From the NCBI GenBank assembly GCA_002368645.1, contig DFEE01000015.1:1-64000 (forward strand): 64,000 nt of DNA. The letters run 5' to 3'. Source of the DNA: Bacteroidales bacterium UBA3810 (GTDB taxonomy: Bacteria; Bacteroidota; Bacteroidia; Bacteroidales; Paludibacteraceae). The notes beneath the pieces were generated by a model. The model searched no databases. It saw only the letters and a program-made list of their open reading frames with translations, and was not told where the DNA came from. Below are positions 1-9,163 of the stretch, piece after piece (within the stretch, counting starts at the first letter, position 1; each line of letters opens with the position of its first letter). The position numbers and the translations under genes are program-made.

Positions 1-814
1 CCTTCCATACTTTTTTCATTCCTCCTTCTATGTTATTTCTACCATCCTCCATCATGATTGCAGCAAAAGTAGAGGATATGGATTTATATACTTCTGCATC
101 TCGCACTTTCCTGTACCCGAACTTCACCCAATCCGCACGATTAACATAACTCTGGCTATGCGTAATTGATGAAGGATTCATTATCCATGTATAAATTGGT
201 TTATTGAATATTCCGACTTTACCAGCATGTATCCAGTGCCATGCAATCCAATCCGAATCTTCCATCACCACATTTTCTTCATATGGTCGTGCTGTTTTCT
301 CAAGGAACTCGCGTTTATAGAGGTTTGCCCATGGAGCCAGATTATAACCAGTCATAAAACAGTTTTCACAAAATTCTTTACCTGTTACTATCATCCCATC
401 CCCTTTTGAAATGCCATCATGACGAACCTGTCCATCTTCCTTCAAAATATCATATTGACATGCCAGCATATCAACATCATTCTTCAAAGCAAACTCCAAA
501 GCCAAACGTGCATTCTCCGCTTGTATCACATCATCCTGATCTGCAAAGGCTATATATTGTCCTTTCGCTAAACGAATACCGGTATTCTTTGCGCCCCCTT
601 GACGCTTATTAACCTCATGTCGAACAACACGAATATTGCTATGCTGTGATACAAAATTGCTCAATACATTCTCAGCGGCAACAGGTGATTTATCATCCAC
701 GACAATCACTTCAAACTCATCTTCTGTATAACCAATGGCATAGATGCTATCCAGCATCGTGAAGATAGTTTGTTCCCCATTATAGAAAGGGATTATAAAT
801 GATAGATTGATCAT
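1..814 (-). CDS. Family 2 glycosyltransferase, cut by window edge
   Basis: Translating the minus strand from the ATG at 814 gives an unbroken frame to position 1. It opens MINLSFIIPFYNGEQ, followed by VIVVDDKSP and AFADQDDV, which are the GT-A nucleotide-binding strand and the DxD-like metal site of family 2 glycosyltransferases. It should transfer a sugar from a nucleotide sugar to a surface-glycan intermediate at the inner face of the cytoplasmic membrane. The start overlaps the stop of the upstream kinase-like gene by 4 bp (ATGA), so the two are probably co-translated. About 271 residues are visible and the C-terminus lies outside. Donor and acceptor cannot be deduced. Confidence 0.9.
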   Translation of the reverse strand, partial: MINLSFIIPFYNGEQTIFTMLDSIYAIGYTEDEFEVIVVDDKSPVAAENVLSNFVSQHSNIRVVRHEVNKRQGGAKNTGIRLAKGQYIAFADQDDVIQAENARLALEFALKNDVDMLACQYDILKEDGQVRHDGISKGDGMIVTGKEFCENCFMTGYNLAPWANLYKREFLEKTARPYEENVVMEDSDWIAWHWIHAGKVGIFNKPIYTWIMNPSSITHSQSYVNRADWVKFGYRKVRDAEVYKSISSTFAAIMMEDGRNNIEGGMKKVWK

Positions 815-2706
815 GCAAATAGCCTTTTAAATTTTCGTATAGTCCAACCAATCACTTTGCGTAGAGAGAACAACTTTTTAAAAAAAGCAATACATTTTTG
901 AATAGTAGGCTCAAAGCGACGGAACAAACGGTGCGGATGTCCCCAATACTTTCTCAACTTATATTTACCCATGATAAATTCCACGTAGTCCTCCCAAGAG
1001 AACCTTCTATGCAATGCCTCCTTCGCTAAATTAATTTGTTGTTCTACAAAAACTTTATCAGTATAATGTCCACCATCAATCTTTCTCAATTCCTCTGCAA
1101 AACGTGCCACGAAAGGCATTGCAAACCAACGGTTATCAAAAATCATAGCTAGATTATAGAAATCAGAATAGCCATTGCGAGCTTCATCTGGCATTTTCAT
1201 GTTTTGAGGACAAGGATATGATTTATCTTCTCTAAAATCAATAGCCCAACCAAAATCAATTATTGAAGGTATTCCTTTCTCACTAATCAATATATTTTCC
1301 GGCTGAACATCACGATGAAGTATATTGTTATCATATAAAACTTTTAGCACTTCAATTATACGTAATGGATAATTCCGAATATTACTCATCCGAATTTTCC
1401 ATCGGTTTTTAAACATCTCTTTACCCGGCATTGCAGATATCTCAATCCAATGTTCTTCATCATCTCCACTATATGCCAACAATTTGGGAAAATGAACTCC
1501 ATCGCCTATACGGTCTAATATTCTCATTTCATTATCAATCAGCCATGGACTCCCTGCCTTGACAAAACTATTCTCCTTTTGAAACACTTTGCTTACATAT
1601 GCTATAGGTTTGCCTGTAAGAATATCACTCGTAGTTGTACTTATTATTCGAATACACTTTCCATATCGTAAAGCATAATCACGAATTATCGGATTTGACA
1701 AATCATAATTATTTGAGATATCAGTATGCTCTGTTATTTCGTAATGATGAGCATCCAACCAATCCACTAATATTTTTGCCCAATCATTCTCAGTGATGCA
1801 TAATTTTTCCTTATACGATTGCAATTTCTCGGTGTATTTATCATCTATGTAACCTTTATTAGTCAAACAATGATAAAGAAGACAATAGAAATCATTCTCC
1901 TCATTCAACATACGCATATATCCATCTAGAACAGACGTTTTTAACATATCATCTAACCATATTGGATCGTAGTACTTGCGTCTTGAATCCCAAACGTCCA
2001 AATAATACATCTTATCTAGGATATGCAACTCTGACTTAGGACGCACTTCAGACAATGCTGGAGTCCCGTTTACAATCATTCTAAAATTCTCATATTCAGG
2101 CGTTATAATGTCAGTATCGCAGTAAAAGGGGGGGGTGGACGATGGTTCCAAAGAACCACGCAGAATCACATATGAAACTGTATTATTAAGCACGTAAAAG
2201 AGATGTTCCAACGATGTCCAAACTATCGCCCCTTCCAAATCCTTTTGGAGAAACTCTAAAGCATCAGAAGGATGACTTTCTTGCAAAAAATCTTTAATAT
2301 TTTTGCCGACAAGTAATGTCAAATCATGATTCGTTTCGTCTTCACTATTGGTTGCGTGTATTTTATGTCCCCCTCCTGTCCAATCGCGATAGCGTGACTT
2401 AGCATCGAACATATTCGTATTTACGATAGCATCTCCAGCGGTAGTATGTCTAAGCCCATATATCGGATGTTCATCACGGACAACACACAGCAAGAATTCA
2501 CCAGTACCACATTCTTGCTCTTTTACCGAGTTAGAGGGCAACCTCACACCATAGAACCGTGTAAAGTTACTTGACACAAGATCTTGCGACCACGTGATTG
2601 CATAACGATGCAATATGACGAAATGCTCCATCATATCCGCGAGAATCTCCTGTTCTTTATAGCGTCCTCGCTGCCAAATAATAAATAAATGTAGCTCTGG
2701 TTTCAT
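811..2706 (-). CDS. Multidomain protein: nucleotidyltransferase-like region plus kinase-like domain
   Basis: A 631-residue protein. The C-terminal part (about 350-590) is a small-molecule or protein-kinase-like fold: HRDVQPEN at 464-471 is the catalytic loop and IDFGWA at 483-488 the metal-binding DFG. The middle (about 165-240) has an LRG segment followed by CDTDII, resembling the DxD of nucleotidyltransferase-fold proteins, but this is only a weak resemblance. The first 160 residues (with GGGHKIH and ETNHDLTLL) match nothing I recognise. Its position beside glycosyltransferases suggests it phosphorylates or nucleotidylates a glycan component. A run of eight G at 2128-2135 lies in the reading frame and could change length by slippage. 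No membrane segment is evident. Confidence 0.7.
   Translation of the reverse strand: MKPELHLFIIWQRGRYKEQEILADMMEHFVILHRYAITWSQDLVSSNFTRFYGVRLPSNSVKEQECGTGEFLLCVVRDEHPIYGLRHTTAGDAIVNTNMFDAKSRYRDWTGGGHKIHATNSEDETNHDLTLLVGKNIKDFLQESHPSDALEFLQKDLEGAIVWTSLEHLFYVLNNTVSYVILRGSLEPSSTPPFYCDTDIITPEYENFRMIVNGTPALSEVRPKSELHILDKMYYLDVWDSRRKYYDPIWLDDMLKTSVLDGYMRMLNEENDFYCLLYHCLTNKGYIDDKYTEKLQSYKEKLCITENDWAKILVDWLDAHHYEITEHTDISNNYDLSNPIIRDYALRYGKCIRIISTTTSDILTGKPIAYVSKVFQKENSFVKAGSPWLIDNEMRILDRIGDGVHFPKLLAYSGDDEEHWIEISAMPGKEMFKNRWKIRMSNIRNYPLRIIEVLKVLYDNNILHRDVQPENILISEKGIPSIIDFGWAIDFREDKSYPCPQNMKMPDEARNGYSDFYNLAMIFDNRWFAMPFVARFAEELRKIDGGHYTDKVFVEQQINLAKEALHRRFSWEDYVEFIMGKYKLRKYWGHPHRLFRRFEPTIQKCIAFFKKLFSLRKVIGWTIRKFKRLFA
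2128..2135. repeat. G8 homopolymer inside kinase-like gene
   Basis: Eight consecutive G on the plus strand (CCC CCC CC in the coding sense, around Thr-Pro-Pro at about residue 191). In this AT-rich gene such a run is conspicuous. Loss or gain of one base would truncate the protein, so it is a candidate phase-variation tract. Confidence 0.6.
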
Positions 2707-2741
2707 TATAGCACATCATTAGTGTCCATTAAAATGGACGG

Positions 2742-2990
2742 TTAATTTTTCAATCTTAATAATCGTACATTTTTAAAAGTCAAAATCAAATTGCAGTTGA
2801 GTGTCATCACATATCCTTTTCTCTGTTTCGAGGTTGCCAAACAACTCTCGGATAGGCATTGTATCCAACAGCGAAAAATGTTTATGCCACTTTTTACATT
2901 TTTTCTTGTTTTTATCCTATTTTTATACTTTTCTTTCAAGAACCGACTTCCTTCCCCTGCCATTGGCATTATGATATGTAGTGATCTTAG
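2742..2990 (-). pseudogene. Sugar-nucleotidyltransferase fragment
   Basis: The frame from 2990 begins MLRSLHIIMPMAGEGSRFLKE. The IIMPMAGEGSRF stretch is the N-terminal nucleotide-binding signature of sugar-phosphate nucleotidyltransferases (NTP_transferase family). After about 21 residues the similarity stops and the frame becomes composition-biased nonsense that ends within 83 codons, whereas the family normally has about 240 residues or more. I therefore read it as the decayed 5' end of a capsule or LPS nucleotidyltransferase. It lies between the RADAR genes and the kinase-like gene, consistent with damage where the defence genes entered. Confidence 0.55.
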
Positions 2991-3019
2991 CATTTCTCTA
3001 TTATCTTCTTTCCTTTCAC

Positions 3020-3046
3020 TTACGAGTGACATACGGGACTGGTATG
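3020..3046 (+). repeat. 27-bp direct repeat, copy A
   Basis: Core GACATACGGGACTG, preceded by TTACGAG. Copy B is at 3367-3393. Read on the plus strand it encodes DIRDWY. Confidence 0.6.
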
Positions 3047-3366
3047 GGAGGATAAGTTTTTCACCTTCTTTCTCATCATCATGTCGAGCAATATGTCTAG
3101 AATCAATATCTTTTATTTGTTATGTTTAGCTTTTTCTATTATCCCAATTGGTGTAATTCGCACTATCCCATAATGTACAATCAAGTATTTGCATAATATT
3201 ATATGTTATCGTTTAGAAGCCTCCCTGCTGATGCATATCGCACCGGTATGATTCCTACTACTTTCATTATATAATTGTTTTAAGTTATTTTTCGGGGGTT
3301 TGAGTTAGTCTTCAGTTATTCATCATTCAAATCATCTTTCATTCACATGACCATCACAGGATCGTG

Positions 3367-3393
3367 TTACGAGAGACATACGGGACTGATACG
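3367..3393 (+). repeat. 27-bp direct repeat, copy B
   Basis: It differs from copy A at three positions. The change in the GACTG(G/A)TA segment turns a TGG codon of copy A into TGA. Confidence 0.6.
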
Positions 3394-3537
3394 TGAAGCG
3401 GATTGAGGAGTACCGAGCAATATCCGGTGGATATTCAAAGGAGTAAGTGCTCAATCTGACACAATTGATATAATCCTCCCTTATATTGATTTGATTTATA
3501 ACTCTTTATATATCTTTTGCTTTCTGATATACGAATA

Positions 3538-6030
3538 TCATCGCTTAAATTTTTGAACAAATGCATTTTCGCGAACTTTGTCTAACCACTGATATATGCT
3601 ATCTTGATCATAAATCGCATTACCATGAGCATCTGCTTGTTTTTCTAATGCCAATAACATAAGCGTAAACTCCTTTTCCAGTGATGTTGCAAAAATCCCT
3701 TGATCGTCTGTATTGATGGTCGCCAGTATTTGCGGGGTTCGTCTGGGCTGTCCTTCATGTATACATTTTAACCCAACATCATAAAATCTTATAATCGGAT
3801 GCTGAGAATATCGCGCCATATCGCAAATCCTCATATTGGATGTTAAGTTTGTTTCTATTCCTATGTGCTTTAAAGCAATAGTCCCAATCATTTTATCCTG
3901 AATTTGAGTTAATACGGTGACAAACGCATGTCTGAATTTTCTTGGGATTTTAAATTCATCAGGTTGAAAACCTCTGCTCTTAACATGGGAATCATAATGA
4001 TATCTGCTATACACTCTACATGCCTCCTGATTACGTCTGGCTATCATTATTTCTGCCATAACATTAACTGTATTAAGAATCCTTACGTTGTTTCCTTGAT
4101 TGTTATCTTTATCCAAATATTGCTTAGGATTGTCCCCACGTAACATCCATGATTGATAATATGTATGCACATCGATTAGCTCCTCATAAACTTCATTACA
4201 ATACTCCATGTATTTACAAGATAACCAGTAATGAATCCCTTCTATGTCCTCAATTCCAAACTCATCCATTTTCATTTGCACCCAGGCTAAGTTATCCAAT
4301 AAATCATGCTTAGGCATAAAGGTGGTATAGTGATTATTTGTATAGTACAATGTTGCATCTAATCCAAGTGCAATTGCATGTCCGAGTCGTGCTCCATCTT
4401 TGAGATTTAGGAATAGCACGGCCTCATCTATGGATCGAAGACCGTCTATTAAGTCATAAAAATCTTCGCCCACATGGAATGTTTGTCCTATTTGGTATTG
4501 ATCTAACTCACGGTAAGCATCTGCATATACTTCAGGGCGACAGCCGAATTCAGAATTCGCTGCGTCTATTCCAACGATCTTGTTTCCTTTTGATTGTTGG
4601 ATGAGACTCTTAATTGCTCTCGTTTGTTTTGCTAATAATTCTCTTACTTTTGTGTTCCTGCATTTAAATTCATTTGCTAACTCATCATTAAAATCTGAGA
4701 TAGAATCCGCTTGTTTAATAAAATGCAATATAAATCCATATTCTATATCTTTAATTTGATTTGGATTATGCATCAAAAAATTATTATCTTCAAATGCCAA
4801 TTGATACTCATCAATCTTTTTGCGTAATGACGATGCCGTGGCAGAAGGAGTTATACGATATTCAATATAATTGATAGGCTGGTTACAGAGAGTTGTTTGC
4901 GATGATAAAAATAACTGAAGGTTACGATAAATAGTATTTTTAGGAATAAATATATCTTTATTTTTTTCGTACTGCTGAAAATTTTCAAAACCTCTTGGAG
5001 AAATGGATAATATCATTATATTTCGAAATTGATGTTTGATGAGAAGGTATGTATATAGCAATGCTTCAAAACACTCACACGGTTCATTTTGTCCATATAT
5101 CATTTTAAAACAGAAATAAAGAAGTTTGCGTTCACCAACCAACGGCACATTAAAATAATTCTTTTCGTCTACTTCATCTAAATATGATGGGATCGCATAA
5201 TCAAGCACTTCCTTTCCATATCGTAAACCATAATTATGGCATATTGTATGAATCGATGCCATTATCTCTTTAGATGTGTTTGAGGCAAAACTTATCTTAT
5301 CCTCTTCCTCCATCCATCGGTTGATGAGCTGCGAAAAATCCCTATATGTATCATCTTTGTTTACACAAAGGAATAGATATGCCCGCAGCATTGCCGCAGT
5401 ATTAATCAATGAATACCAGTTTTTTTCATCATTTTTTATTTCCTTAAATTCTGATTCATTTGCCAAACGATTCATTAATGCCATCCAACTCACGTCAAAT
5501 GTCAACGAGGATCCTTGTAAATGATAATGCAGCTCGGCCAATCCTTTTTGCATGATAAAATCAATCCTTCGATTGTCTGAACCTAACACAGGCTTCCATG
5601 TAAACGCACGTTGTTCCTCTCCAGTTTCTGTAGATAATTTCGCAAGATATGAGCAAGTCAAAATATCTTCTCCAACCAATGAACTCATTTCATGCCATCT
5701 CAAATAGGAGTCGTAATAACAAATCGGAGAATATCCCTTTTTATGTAGCAGTTCCTTTGTACACGCTTGTAAAAGGTTATATAGATTTCTTTCTCCATCT
5801 ATTGTCATCCATTTATCAAACGCCACGTCTATCAGAGCATTGTACTGATTGCCAGAATATTGTGCATAATATTTCTGCAACAAAGTTTTTAGGCTATCAT
5901 ATGATACAATTGAACCGATACTAAAATCGTTTCTACCCAATGACGCCAACACTTCATTAATATCGCGCCTTAGGAATACCATTTCTATGACATGTCTTAA
6001 ATTATCCATTCTGGGAGTAATAATTTTCAT
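3538..6030 (-). CDS. rdrB: RdrB, adenosine-deaminase-like effector of RADAR defence
   Basis: An 830-residue protein with the complete set of adenosine-deaminase motifs in order: HYH (168-170, zinc ligands), GIDAANSE (487-494), TFHVGED (517-523, catalytic Glu 522), ARLGHA (547-552), IETNLTSN (725-732), HP (744-745) and INTDDQG (772-778, zinc-ligand Asp). Classical adenosine deaminases have about 350 residues. The long insertions and the partner ATPase gene directly upstream fit RdrB of RADAR, which deaminates adenosine bases or nucleotides during phage infection and assembles into large shells. The start at 6030 overlaps the rdrA stop by 29 bp, indicating coupled translation. All catalytic residues are present, so it is probably active. 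Base composition is AT-rich like its partner. Confidence 0.88.
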   Translation of the reverse strand: MKIITPRMDNLRHVIEMVFLRRDINEVLASLGRNDFSIGSIVSYDSLKTLLQKYYAQYSGNQYNALIDVAFDKWMTIDGERNLYNLLQACTKELLHKKGYSPICYYDSYLRWHEMSSLVGEDILTCSYLAKLSTETGEEQRAFTWKPVLGSDNRRIDFIMQKGLAELHYHLQGSSLTFDVSWMALMNRLANESEFKEIKNDEKNWYSLINTAAMLRAYLFLCVNKDDTYRDFSQLINRWMEEEDKISFASNTSKEIMASIHTICHNYGLRYGKEVLDYAIPSYLDEVDEKNYFNVPLVGERKLLYFCFKMIYGQNEPCECFEALLYTYLLIKHQFRNIMILSISPRGFENFQQYEKNKDIFIPKNTIYRNLQLFLSSQTTLCNQPINYIEYRITPSATASSLRKKIDEYQLAFEDNNFLMHNPNQIKDIEYGFILHFIKQADSISDFNDELANEFKCRNTKVRELLAKQTRAIKSLIQQSKGNKIVGIDAANSEFGCRPEVYADAYRELDQYQIGQTFHVGEDFYDLIDGLRSIDEAVLFLNLKDGARLGHAIALGLDATLYYTNNHYTTFMPKHDLLDNLAWVQMKMDEFGIEDIEGIHYWLSCKYMEYCNEVYEELIDVHTYYQSWMLRGDNPKQYLDKDNNQGNNVRILNTVNVMAEIMIARRNQEACRVYSRYHYDSHVKSRGFQPDEFKIPRKFRHAFVTVLTQIQDKMIGTIALKHIGIETNLTSNMRICDMARYSQHPIIRFYDVGLKCIHEGQPRRTPQILATINTDDQGIFATSLEKEFTLMLLALEKQADAHGNAIYDQDSIYQWLDKVRENAFVQKFKR

Positions 6031-8572
6031 TAAATTTTGTTAATAACTCCTCCAATTGTAATTTTGTATATGTCGGTTGCTCTTTGATCTTGGCATACAA
6101 GGCCGACTGGAATTTTTTATTGGACTTAAAGAATATTGCACAAATTCTTGATAAATTTTGCCGCACTCCATATTCTTTATATATGGTATCGTTGAAATTG
6201 GCAATTATCTGTTCTACATTAAATTCTTCTATTCCATATACCATATTGAATTCTGCATCACTAACCTCATGTATTGCGCTCTTAATTTCATTGGCATACT
6301 TAAACTCTATCGTATAAGGTTCTGTTTGACTATTCCTATCGTACGTTTTTATCTCATAATTTGCCATTCGTCCCAGGAAGTCTTCAATATTTTCTTTGTG
6401 AAGAGCTGAAATACCTCTCGCTGTTGGTTTATGGACCATTTCCATCATAAAATCTTCTAATATCTCCGCGTTGCGAATTAAGCCCCATGAGCGCAAAGAG
6501 TGTCCAGGATTTTCATTTTCATCTTCTTTAAAGCCACGTGCTTCTACTACTTTTTGAATTCTATTGTAAATTGATGTAGGTTCTTTTTTAGCAATATCCA
6601 ATAGTTTGTTCTTTGTATCATTATCTTGCATATTTGACATACGTTTATATGCTTTTTCAATATCTGCGATATTAAACAATATAGAACCTATATCAAATGT
6701 AGCAAAGACCGTTGATTGACCAATACGCGAGGCGTAATACACTTCATCTGATTTACGATAGCCCATTCCTATGTTTCTATTCTTAGAATCATATCGGCGT
6801 GATAATGTTAAGGCGAAAAATTCTGCCAAGTATAATTGATGCAATTGCTCGGAGGAGAGACTTTGAAATTCTATAGGCATTCCAGCAATCCATTGGCGTA
6901 TTTTTCCGATATCAAATCCTCGTTGAGAGCGAGATACGTATGTAGAGCCATCACGCTCTGGTGTTAACAAATCAAAATAATTAGTGTTAATAAATGCCCC
7001 CGCTGCAAATATCTCGTATTCAGAAATCTCGTCTAATTGTTCCCTTTTTTTGATAGTTGAATCTATGTTTTCGTTAGCCGGTTTGGATATGGTCTGTGGA
7101 GATGCAGTCAACCGGTCATAATAGTAGTACAGTTTCATTGAATAAACTGTTACCACATAGAATATAAACATTTTCTCCTCTACATCTTGAATGCGTTTTT
7201 TTAGATAATCTATGATTACAAACACATCACCTACAGATATGTTGTATGTCACATTTTCATCATCTAAGATCCTTTTAATTTCATCTCTTAACTCCGTTCC
7301 GAAAACATCGGCGTACTTTCTCTTCAAAATTTGTATAATACTTTTATTAAACGTTGATACGTCTTTAAAATTGCGTATCTCACGAGCCAATGCTATATCT
7401 TTCGCATTAAGATTATTAGAAATCCAAGTTTCGTATACGTACTGTTCAAATAATACTTTGTTTGATTCATCCCAACTTGTTCTATAATCCGTCATCGAAT
7501 ACAACATCGCTATCAAATGGCGAAGTTCACGTAGATTACGTGGTACAATCGGACTTGTTGTTCCATTTGAATGATAAAATAAGAATCTGCACTTCCTAAA
7601 TATTAAAGATGTAACAGTATATTTAACAGACGAACCGCTAAGTAACACATTCTTCTCTTCTCTGTTATTTATCAATTGAAGTTCCGCGTTTTCAAAATCT
7701 TCTATGGTTGGCATGAAAATACGATGATTCAAGGGTATTAACTTCGTCATGTATTTAGAAGCCATATCTATAATATTATCAATATTTATTCTATTTTTAT
7801 CTATTAAATCCTTATATTGATATATATATTCTTTCTCTTTTAATAGTAGCAATTGATCAATCTTTAAAGCCATTAAGATTACCACATTGGGATGCATCAA
7901 ATATTTGCGAATTTGTTCAGCCATTATATTCGCTTGAGCACTATGTAAGTCAATATCATCAATGGGTATAACGAGTATTTCTTTTCCCACTAAATCCAAA
8001 TACACATCTATCAAATGGCCAACTTGAGTTGCTAAATCCATCGTCGCAGAGAGTTCTGGCAATTGATTTACCTGCTCTATTGCAAAAGTTGAACCAGTAT
8101 GTATATTTGCACTACACTCTCTTACTTGCTCAAATGCACTTAATACGTTATTTTTCTTATATGGCTTTGTTTTGTTTAGCGGAGGAACGTTTTGTTTGAG
8201 ATAATTATCGAATTGTACATATAATTTACCCAATAATATTTCAATAATATTTGTCTTTTCATCAAAAAAAGAAGGATCTACTATTGGGGTTTTAAAAAAA
8301 CTTTTTGGGCGACCAATTTCAGTTCGATGTGCTTCAAGCATATCAGCCACAGACAACATGCACGACGTTTTACCAGATCCTCGTTCTCCGACAAACGCAA
8401 AAACATTGTTGCAAACAACGAAATCTTCTCTCATACTCGGTGCGTCTAAATATGCATCAATTTCTGCGAAGGCTGTCTTATATTGAGAAACGAATAAGGA
8501 TTCTCCCCTTTCTTTATATGCCTCATGAATCACTATGGATTCTTCTCCCTGAAAAAAAGATATCTTGTCCAT
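6002..8572 (-). CDS. rdrA: RdrA, P-loop ATPase of RADAR defence
   Basis: An 856-residue protein if started at the ATG at 8572; a TTG three codons upstream is also in frame. The Walker A GERGSGKT lies near residues 62-69 and the hydrophobic Walker B ILVIPIDDID near 199-208, followed by the sensor-like VVILMAL. This matches the large STAND/KAP-like ATPase RdrA that partners RdrB. In known RADAR systems RdrA senses infection and stimulates RdrB. Immediate linkage and the 29-bp overlap with the deaminase gene are the strongest evidence. No small membrane accessory gene (SLATT or Csx27 type) follows or precedes, so this is a minimal two-gene version. Function is inferred from the pair. Confidence 0.87.
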   Translation of the reverse strand: MDKISFFQGEESIVIHEAYKERGESLFVSQYKTAFAEIDAYLDAPSMREDFVVCNNVFAFVGERGSGKTSCMLSVADMLEAHRTEIGRPKSFFKTPIVDPSFFDEKTNIIEILLGKLYVQFDNYLKQNVPPLNKTKPYKKNNVLSAFEQVRECSANIHTGSTFAIEQVNQLPELSATMDLATQVGHLIDVYLDLVGKEILVIPIDDIDLHSAQANIMAEQIRKYLMHPNVVILMALKIDQLLLLKEKEYIYQYKDLIDKNRINIDNIIDMASKYMTKLIPLNHRIFMPTIEDFENAELQLINNREEKNVLLSGSSVKYTVTSLIFRKCRFLFYHSNGTTSPIVPRNLRELRHLIAMLYSMTDYRTSWDESNKVLFEQYVYETWISNNLNAKDIALAREIRNFKDVSTFNKSIIQILKRKYADVFGTELRDEIKRILDDENVTYNISVGDVFVIIDYLKKRIQDVEEKMFIFYVVTVYSMKLYYYYDRLTASPQTISKPANENIDSTIKKREQLDEISEYEIFAAGAFINTNYFDLLTPERDGSTYVSRSQRGFDIGKIRQWIAGMPIEFQSLSSEQLHQLYLAEFFALTLSRRYDSKNRNIGMGYRKSDEVYYASRIGQSTVFATFDIGSILFNIADIEKAYKRMSNMQDNDTKNKLLDIAKKEPTSIYNRIQKVVEARGFKEDENENPGHSLRSWGLIRNAEILEDFMMEMVHKPTARGISALHKENIEDFLGRMANYEIKTYDRNSQTEPYTIEFKYANEIKSAIHEVSDAEFNMVYGIEEFNVEQIIANFNDTIYKEYGVRQNLSRICAIFFKSNKKFQSALYAKIKEQPTYTKLQLEELLTKFNENYYSQNG

Positions 8573-8770
8573 AATAATCAAAATTTTATTTTACATGAAT
8601 TCTATTGCAATAGTTCGTTAAAATTTTAATAACAGTTTTATATTGTGGCAGTTAAGTACTACCGAACTTTATTATTGCATATTGATTTATTATTCTCCTT
8701 ATCGCCCCGTTTCTCTCCCGTAAGCGAGTCGTGTTTGTCTCTCGGTCATCTCCCGCTCGTCGGTCGGAAA
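8573..8770. other. Upstream region of rdrA
   Basis: No ORF. On the minus strand a TTG followed about 20 bp later by AAAATTTTG lies directly against the rdrA ATG. This is only a poor match to the window's promoter pattern and would make the message almost leaderless. The segment 8734-8750 (TTTGTCTCTCGGTCATC) recurs at 9517-9533. Confidence 0.4.
8734..8750 (+). repeat. 17-bp repeat downstream of DUF1016 remnant 1
   Basis: TTTGTCTCTCGGTCATC, identical to 9517-9533. Each copy lies just past the 3' end of a DUF1016 pseudogene, so the two pseudogenes share a 3' flank and probably arose by duplication. Confidence 0.7.
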
Positions 8771-9109
8771 TCACTTATTCGCTTTCATCAGTCGTTTTGT
8801 TTCGCGCATTTCTTTTTGCAGGAGTTCCATACGCTCCTTCAGTTGTTCTTGCGTCGGAAGCATGTCCTTGATGCGGACGTTGTTATATGTTGCCACTCCC
8901 ATTGGAGTACTGATACCGCGGAACGACCATTGTACATCTGCCTTATTCATATCCGAACAAATAAGCAAACCAATCGTCGGATTATCTTCCTCAGCCTTTA
9001 ACAAGTCGTCCACCGCGTTGACATAGAAATTTAACTTGCCGGCAAACTCCGGTTCAAAAGCCTTCGCTTTCAGTTCGCACACCACATAGCAGCTTTGTAT
9101 TTTCTATTT

Positions 9110-9128
9110 CTGCACCAATTTGGTGCAG
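9110..9128. repeat. Perfect palindrome inside DUF1016 remnant
   Basis: CTGCACCAATTTGGTGCAG: 9-bp arms around one base. In coding sense it encodes KLHQIG. Confidence 0.8.
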
Positions 9129-9146
9129 TTTTGTATTTGGAATTTC

Positions 9147-9163
9147 TTTACCAACTTGGTAAA
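9147..9163. repeat. Second palindrome inside DUF1016 remnant
   Basis: TTTACCAACTTGGTAAA: 8-bp arms around one base. It encodes KLYQVG, one repeat unit away from the 9110-9128 palindrome. Confidence 0.8.

Larger units (their letters stand above)
2991..3537. other. Intergenic stretch with a degenerate direct repeat
   Basis: No convincing gene is seen. The stretch contains two copies of a 27-bp sequence (3020-3046 and 3367-3393, 24/27 identical). Each is followed at unequal distance by CGAGCAATAT (3084-3093 and 3414-3423). This looks like two eroded copies of one longer unit just downstream of rdrB. Confidence 0.5.

Noticed and set aside
2791..3129. Plus-strand ORF of 112 codons
   Set aside because: It is a shadow across a decayed minus-strand gene and a repeat; the composition is biased towards Phe, Ser and Leu and no domain is seen.
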